Shown here: positions 58,640-64,000 of the stretch, in pieces
Numbering within the stretch: position 1 is the first letter of the stretch
Layout of the letters: every line of letters begins with the position of its first letter
NCBI RefSeq assembly: GCF_019175285.1
Contig: NC_056529.1
Location: 21,379,853 to 21,443,852, forward strand
Source of the DNA: Sceloporus undulatus
Lineage: Eukaryota > Chordata > Lepidosauria > Squamata > Phrynosomatidae
Reading direction: 5' to 3'
Length of the DNA stretch: 64,000 nucleotides
Position numbers and translations under genes: made by a program
The notes under the pieces: generated by a model
The model's database searches: none
What the model was told of the DNA's origin: nothing
What the model saw: the letters and a program-made list of their open reading frames with translations, nothing else

Positions 58640-59095
58640 TCCTTCCCAGAGGAAGGAAGAAAGGAAGAAGAGGGGAAAAGGAGAAGAGGAAAAAGGGGGG
58701 GAAGGAAGGAAAGAAAGAAGGGAGGGAGGGAGGGAGGTAAAAGAAGGACAGGGGAAGGAAGGAAGGAAGGAGGGAGGGAGGGAGGGGAAGGTAGAAAGGG
58801 AGTGGAGGAGGAAAGGAGGGAGGGAGGGTAAAAGAGAAAAAGAAGGGAAGAGAAGGACAGAGGAAGGAAGAGAGGAAGGAGCAAAGGCAGAAAGGGAAGG
58901 AAAGGGAGGGAAGGAAAAAGAAGAAAAATAAGCAAGAGGAAAGAAAAAAAGGGAGGGAGGGAAGGAAGGAAAGGGAGCAAAGGGAAGGAGAAAGAAAAAA
59001 GGGAGGAAGGAAGAAAGGAGAAAGGAGAAAAAAGGAAGAGGGAAAAGAAGGACAAAGGCAGGAAAGAAGGAAACAGGGAAGGAAGATAGTTTCAA
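58640..59095. repeat. Polypurine tract of about 450 bp
   Basis: The + strand is almost only A and G, built from GGAAGGAAGG, GGGAGGGAGG and AAAGAAAG variants, in CPNE7 intron 1. Confidence 0.92.
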
Positions 59096-59761
59096 GTACT
59101 TCATCACAAAATTAAGGGGAAGAAAGATGGTGGGGAATGGCCTCATGACTCCCCAAAAATTCACTTTGAAGGAGGGTTAAAATCCCAAGAAAGGCTCCTG
59201 CTGGATCCACATGAACTTAAGGCTCTTAAGGCTCTGGGTTCCTTTGGTTTCTGTTACACAGAACCATTCAGAACTTACTTGGACAGAACTGGCAGTTTAG
59301 GGGCTACCAGTAGTTTTGGATCCTTGAATGGCAACTGTTGGGGAGCAAGAGGGGTCCCCCATTTGGAGTGGCAGTGCCCATGTGGGCGAAGGCGGGCATC
59401 TTCCTCCCCAAGCCATTAATTGGCCACAGCTGCTGCCTGGTTTTGATTGACAGGAGCGCTTTGGGTTTCCACATCTCTCTCTCTGATGCGCAAGAGACAC
59501 ATCTGGCAGGACACAAAGATACACGCTTGTACACAACATCCAGACCCATTGGTACAGCCCCCCCCCCCATGTAGCACCTGTGCAAAGCCCCTAGAACATG
59601 CATGCACAGCGGGGTCAATCTCCCCACATTTCCTTGGTTATTCTGCTTGTTAGCGGTGCATCTGAGATGGTAAGAAAGAGAGGGAAAAAGAATACATTTA
59701 TGAGATTATGGGTATTAAAAGCAAAGCAACTTGCGAAGTCAAATAGGCATCAAACAGGTCA

Positions 59762-60178
59762 TGGATTGCGCTGTTCATCACCAAAGATGTGGGAAACAAT
59801 TTGTAGGGAATGATGTGATATAAATGGGTTTATACCCAATGCACAACACACACAACCATATGCTTACAGTTACACATCTCTTTTCCAAATACCTTCCCCC
59901 ATTCTCTCTCCCTCTCTCTCTCTCAGATCCATCCAAAATGATGAGCCAACAGCTGTATGTAAGCACATGGTTGTGTGTGTTGTACACCTTCAAGTCGTTT
60001 CTGACTTATGGTGACCCTATGGGGTTTTCTTGGCAAGATTTGTCCAGAGGAGGTTTGCCATTACCTTCCCCTGAGGCTGAGAGACTGTGACTTGCCTTAG
60101 GTCACCCATCGGGTTTATATCACACCATTCTCCACAAATTGTTTCCCACATCTTTGGTGATGAACAGCGCAATCCACA
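59762..60178. repeat. Long inverted repeat with a SINE in one arm
   Basis: The left arm starts ATTGCGCTGTTCATCACCAA and continues through ACACACACAACCATATGCTT. The right arm is its reverse complement (TTGGTGATGAACAGCGCAAT at the far end) but holds about 130 extra bases of SINE (59990-60118). Confidence 0.85.
59972..60118 (-). mobile_element. Sauria-type SINE, head truncated
   Basis: TTGTACACCTTCAAGTCGTT to GACTTGCCTTAGGTCACCCA, lying inside the right arm of the inverted repeat. Confidence 0.8.
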
Positions 60179-60533
60179 GCTTATTTTCTTGTGCTCAATA
60201 CAAGGATCGTGGCTCATGCTTTCTAGTGCACTGCCATTTGTTCACACACAGGTTGGACCTTCCTTGGTGCCACTTTTTAAGTAGAACTCACACCTAAAGC
60301 ATCTTCTAGATGAGGGTTTACTCACTCACTGAGAAAGAAAAACAGTCACCTGTGGCTTGATGTTTGCTCGAGTCTAATCTGTCGGTGCAAATGCACAGAG
60401 ATGGTCCTGTATATTGATTTAAAGACACAGATAAGATACAGCCATGTTTAAAAGAACCACATTTAAAATGCAATCTAACTGTGAATGTCTGTGTCTTCCA
60501 GTCTCCTATCAGTTTAAGGCAACTTCTTTCGTT

Positions 60534-60690
60534 TCTTAGGGTTTGCTTAGGCAAGGAACCTGCAGCGATGCTTTTGCCAACTCCTTCCTTTGAAATGTCA
60601 CCTCCGGCACCTAGGGATCCCTTGGCGGTCTCGCCTCCAAGTCCTAACCAGAGCTAACCCTGCTTACCTTCCAACACCAAGCCATGCATT
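60534..60690 (-). mobile_element. 5S-rRNA-headed SINE, copy A
   Basis: TCCAAGTCCTAACCAGAGCT is the reverse of the 5S rRNA internal region (cf. AGCTAAGCAGGGT...CTGGTTAGTACTTGGA). The rest is BovB/Sauria-type tail. Confidence 0.7.
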
Positions 60691-60704
60691 TGTATGCATT
60701 CGCA

Positions 60705-60905
60705 TGTGCCTTTAAGCTGCCTGTCAACTTACGGTGACCCTCTACATTTCTGAGAGTTTTCTTTTCCTGAGGCAAGGTACCCTCAAATATGCTTTTGCCA
60801 GCACCTTCCTTTGCAATATTGCCTCACAGCACCTCTCTCTCTCTCACTCTCCTCCAAGTCCTAACCAGGGCAGACCCTGCTTAGCAGCCAAGATCAAACC
60901 AGGTC
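60705..60905 (-). mobile_element. 5S-rRNA-headed SINE, copy B
   Basis: CCTTTAAGCTGCCTGTCAAC tail, then AAGTCCTAACCAGGGCAGAC and CCTGCTTAGCAGCCAAGATC (5S-like head). Confidence 0.8.
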
Positions 60906-60909
60906 TGTG

Positions 60910-61138
60910 AGGATGCGCCTTCAAGCTGCCTATCAACTTATGTAGACCCCATGGGTTTCTTTGTCACTTGGGCAAGGGACCTTGAATTTTTCTGGACAAA
61001 GGGCCCTCAGAGGTGCTTTTGCAACTTCCTCTGCCATATCCCCTCTCTCTATCCCTTGGCGGTCTCCCCTCCAAGTCCTAACCAGGGTGGACCCTGCTTA
61101 GCTTGCAAACCCAGACCAGATTCTGATACCTCTAAGAT
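60910..61138 (-). mobile_element. 5S-rRNA-headed SINE, copy C
   Basis: CGCCTTCAAGCTGCCTATCA tail, GGCGGTCTCCCCTCCAAGTC and CAGGGTGGACCCTGCTTAGC. It is the best-preserved head of the three. Confidence 0.8.
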
Positions 61139-61461
61139 AGTCATTAGACCACAAGCCCTAGGGACCCAAAGAAGACTTTCCTAAGAGTCCAGCCCCATTC
61201 ATTCTTAAAGTGGGGTGCAAGAGGGGCTTGCTCTGCCTGCTCTGCCCGACTGCCCTTTTCCCTCCCAGGGCCCAGGGAGCCCATTCCCGCGTGCAAAGGG
61301 TCCCTGGAACCCTGACACGTGTCTCCTGGGGCAGATCCTGAGCCCCTTCCTTAGGCTGAAGAGACCCCTTTAGCATCCTTCTATAGAGACCCTTGCAGCC
61401 CATTCCTTGGAGATGGAGGGCAGCAGGAGGGCGCCCCCCAGCGGTTGCCCCGGGTCTTACC

Positions 61462-61720
61462 TGCTCTGCAGGTCCTTCTCTTTCTGCTGCTGCTGCTGCC
61501 TCCGCTCTGCAAAGACTGGAGAGAAAGGCAAGAGGAGCAGCAGCCTCCCAACAGATGGAGATGGAGGAGGAGGAGGAAGGCTTAACTGCTTCGGTGCCAG
61601 GCTGCTCCAGGGGCAACTGGGGGAGAGGGAAGGGAGGGTGCCTTGCAAAAGCCCTCCTGGAGACCCCCAGGGCTTCCCCCACCTTTGCTTTCACACCTGC
61701 AAGCCCTTGGCAAACAGAAA
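61462..61720 (-). promoter_or_regulatory. CPNE7: CPNE7 noncoding first exon and core promoter region (5' end unknown)
   Basis: A consensus donor (GAGCAG|GTAAGA, GT at 61460-61459) follows a GC-rich, CAG- and TCC-repeat-rich stretch typical of a 5' UTR, so this exon ends at 61461. No TATA box is evident, and a (CT)n run lies just upstream. The 178-codon frame across it reads through the donor and is not believed. Confidence 0.5.
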
Positions 61721-61734
61721 CAGGTGGCCCTCAA

Positions 61735-61735
<1 letters not shown>

Positions 61736-61761
<26 letters not shown>
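61736..61761. repeat. CPNE7: (GA)n microsatellite near CPNE7 exon 1
   Basis: A pure GA run, CT on the coding strand, just upstream of the predicted first exon. Confidence 0.9.
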
Positions 61762-61765
<4 letters not shown>

Positions 61766-61805
61766 GGAGGCTGAGGAATCAGTACAGAGAGAGAGAGGTC
61801 ATGCA

Positions 61806-62310
61806 GACCCTTTGAGGCTCACTGGAAGAAAGAAGTTGGCAGCAGCAGCAGCTGCTTTCCTAGACTTCAGGCTACTTCTTCAGGTGCATTTAGATGCAAT
61901 AATAATAATATGTAGAGGGATCCTGCAGCTCCTTTGAGACCCACTGAAAGAAAGAAATCCGCAGCAGGAGGTTTCCTAGATTTAAGTCTACTTCCTCATG
62001 CATTTAGATGCAATAATAATAATAATAGTAATAATAATAATAATAATGTGTAGAGAGATCTTGTAGCACCTTTGAGACTAACTGAAAGAAAGTTGGCAGA
62101 TGAGCTTTCCTAGACTTAATTAATGATGATAATAATAATAATAATAATAATATGCAGATAGATCTTGTAGCACCTTTGAGACTGAAAGAAAGAAGTTGGC
62201 AACAGGGGCTTCTCTAAACTCTACTTCCTCAGATGCATTTAAGTGCAATAATAACAATAATAATATGTAAACAGATCTTGCAGCCCCTTTGAGACTCACT
62301 GGAAGAAAGA
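61806..62310. repeat. Tandem array, about 110-bp unit with internal (AAT)n
   Basis: Five units share CCTTTGAGACTCACTGGAAG, AAAGAAGTTGGCAGCA and TTTCCTAGACTTCAGGCTAC, each followed by an AAT run of different length. Confidence 0.85.
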
Positions 62311-62337
62311 AGTTGGCAGCAATTTCTAGGTGAGCCC

Positions 62338-62485
62338 AGCAAGTCACACTCTCTCAGCTTCAGGGGAAGGCAATGGCAAACATCCTCTGAACCAATCTTG
62401 CCAAGAAAACCCCAGGATAGGTTCACCTTCGGGTCACCATAAGTCGGAAATTACTTTAAAGCACACAACAACAACAACAACAACA
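62338..62485 (+). mobile_element. Sauria-type SINE, 3' two-thirds
   Basis: AAGTCACACTCTCTCAGCTT, GGGGAAGGCAATGGCAAAC and an (ACA)n tail. Confidence 0.85.
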
Positions 62486-62489
62486 CAAA

Positions 62490-64000
62490 CTAGCGCACTG
62501 TGGCAACCTGCTGCATCGAAATGGGCATGCCAATCCTGCATTCACTTTCAGAAACACACAAACACATGCATTCTGACATGTGCCACCATCGGGAAGGGCA
62601 CAAACTCCTGATTTGTTGGATCTGCGAAAGGACAGAATTAGCCAATATTTCCAAGGTATTTGCAATGCAAATGTGCCGGATGAGCATGTTTAATGTAGGG
62701 CACGGTGGGAGCTAATCCCCTCCTCGCTGGCAGAAATAGGACAGCGGTGTCTTCTTCTTCTTCATCGCATTTGGCCCATAAAGGGTGGCATGGTTTTTGC
62801 AGAGAGGGGCATTTCCACCATGGGGTTCATTGCTCTCTTTGCACAAAACTGGAAGTGTGGGGCGAAAGAGAAAAGTGGCATATAAAAAAAGTAAACAATA
62901 TATATATATATAATAAATAGGTTACTTAATGGAGCAGGTAAAAAGTGGGAACAAGGCCAAGAAAGGAAGTGTGTGCTCTTCCATTGGCTTCGCATTTTCC
63001 AAAAGGCTTTGGATAAATGCACTGGAAAGGGGACTCAGGATGATGCGCTTTTGTCAGAAAACAAGACAGGGTTTTGAGATCCCACATAAGAGAAAGGGAG
63101 CATAACTTTACACTCACTGATCAGCATCCTATTAATGACATACGCAAGGCATAAATTATACAATGGGTTCCAGAATGAATTTTTTGGACAATGTGCCATG
63201 GCCATAGTCAGCTGGTGGTTGCCTAAGTGGAGTTGCGCATGTGGTACTGTGACACATGCAGTAATACACCATGACTTTGTGCACTGCAATTACCATGGTT
63301 GTCAGCCTGGCACATTAACCACTGCTCCGCAAGCATTGCACTATGCTGGCAAAGGGCTTGTGCAGTGTAACTCCACTGATGGATATTTACACAAAGTTGA
63401 AGTGATGCAGAATCTGGGCCACTGAGTTAAACAGTGACTATGTGCCTCTGTCTCCTCGGTGAACCGTGACATCATGCAACCAAATGCAGGTGCACATCAA
63501 TGCACAATGTTAATTGCACCCATGTGAAACTGTATGCAATGCACAGGTGCATCCATCCATAATGGTGACACATGTGCAGCTCCTCTCTGGCTACTTTGAA
63601 CTATTCTAGATGTTCAGCATTGGACAAAAATATCCATCAGCTTCCATAGTAGAATTTAGGTGTCAAAGTTTAGCCAACGGTGAAGAAAACTACGAGTTGT
63701 AGTTCACCCACATTTGGAGGGCAGCTCTTTGCCAGCCTGTTATGGATGTCCCAAGTTACTTTCTTTACTCCTTTAAAAGAATGGCTTCTTTCACTGCGTG
63801 GATTATTTTGACAGCATTTTGTGGGTCCTAAATATTGCAATACAAACATCTGCAGTTAATAATGCCTCTGACACAGAAACCCCCTTTTGCAAATTCTTTA
63901 TGTCCTTCTCATTCTCTGTCTAGCAGAAATTGGCTTTAGGGGGATGGTGAAGGAAGATTGGAGAAACACTGATGTTTGGTGTTGGGTTGCGGTGGCATAT
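62490..64000. other. CPNE7 5' flank, no other gene
   Basis: 62640-62790 is unique and holds an octamer (ATGCAAAT near 62666). 63200-63560 is TGCA-rich, like 6.9 and 47.2 kb. No coding gene is seen up to the window end. Confidence 0.4.

Noticed and set aside
58522-59164. Frames of 177-185 codons rich in Ser, Phe, Leu and Pro
   Set aside because: They read through the complement of the polypurine tract; simple sequence, not a gene.
60534-61138. 5S rRNA genes
   Set aside because: Only part of the 5S sequence is present, diverged and fused to SINE tails.
61158-61694. 178-codon minus frame over the CPNE7 first exon
   Set aside because: It runs through a strong splice donor and has no recognisable domain; treated as 5' UTR plus intron.

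Overview
The window reads as vertebrate nuclear DNA from a squamate reptile, probably an iguanian-type lizard. This rests on about thirty copies of a tRNA-headed SINE whose 3' half resembles the BovB LINE tail (Sauria-type SINE), on BovB, CR1 and L2 fragments, on a 5S-rRNA-headed SINE, and on lizard-like fold-back MITEs. The species itself cannot be read from the sequence.

Two host protein genes are visible, both on the minus strand. (1) Positions 599-3276 hold a two-exon class A (rhodopsin-like) G-protein-coupled receptor. It has a TATA box at 3335-3341, a good Kozak ATG at 3276, TM1-TM6 in exon 1 and TM7 plus the C-tail in exon 2, predicted 477 residues. I cannot name the orthologue. (2) Positions 21357-56696 hold a complete copine gene, best matched from memory to CPNE7. 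All 15 coding exons have phase-compatible GT-AG junctions and give a 559-residue protein with two C2 domains and a vWA (copine) domain. A noncoding first exon ends near 61461, and a polyadenylation signal lies at 19813-19818, so the transcription unit covers roughly 19.8-61.7 kb.

Layout: 0.6-3.3 kb GPCR; 3.4-19.8 kb intergenic, made of repeats with a few unique stretches that look like non-coding conserved elements; 19.8-21.5 kb CPNE7 3' UTR and last exon; 21.5-56.7 kb CPNE7 body, with a 16-kb intron 2 (40.5-56.5 kb) that carries most of the repeats, including a 33-bp minisatellite; 56.7-61.5 kb intron 1 with a polypurine tract of about 450 bp, a long inverted repeat and a tandem trio of 5S-headed SINEs; 61.5-64 kb the CPNE7 5' flank.

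The repeats record a layered insertion history: a MITE inside a SINE, a SINE inside a SINE, a purine-rich poly-A insert in a SINE with a matching 9-bp duplication, a SPIN/URR1-like hAT MITE with a perfect 8-bp duplication, and Penelope-like fragments with hammerhead-like cores. One LTR-like fossil lies in CPNE7 intron 15. I found no evidence for a new multi-gene system. The most informative leads are the unnamed receptor, the hammerhead-bearing repeats and the nested insertions. No database search was run, and family names rest on recognised motifs.
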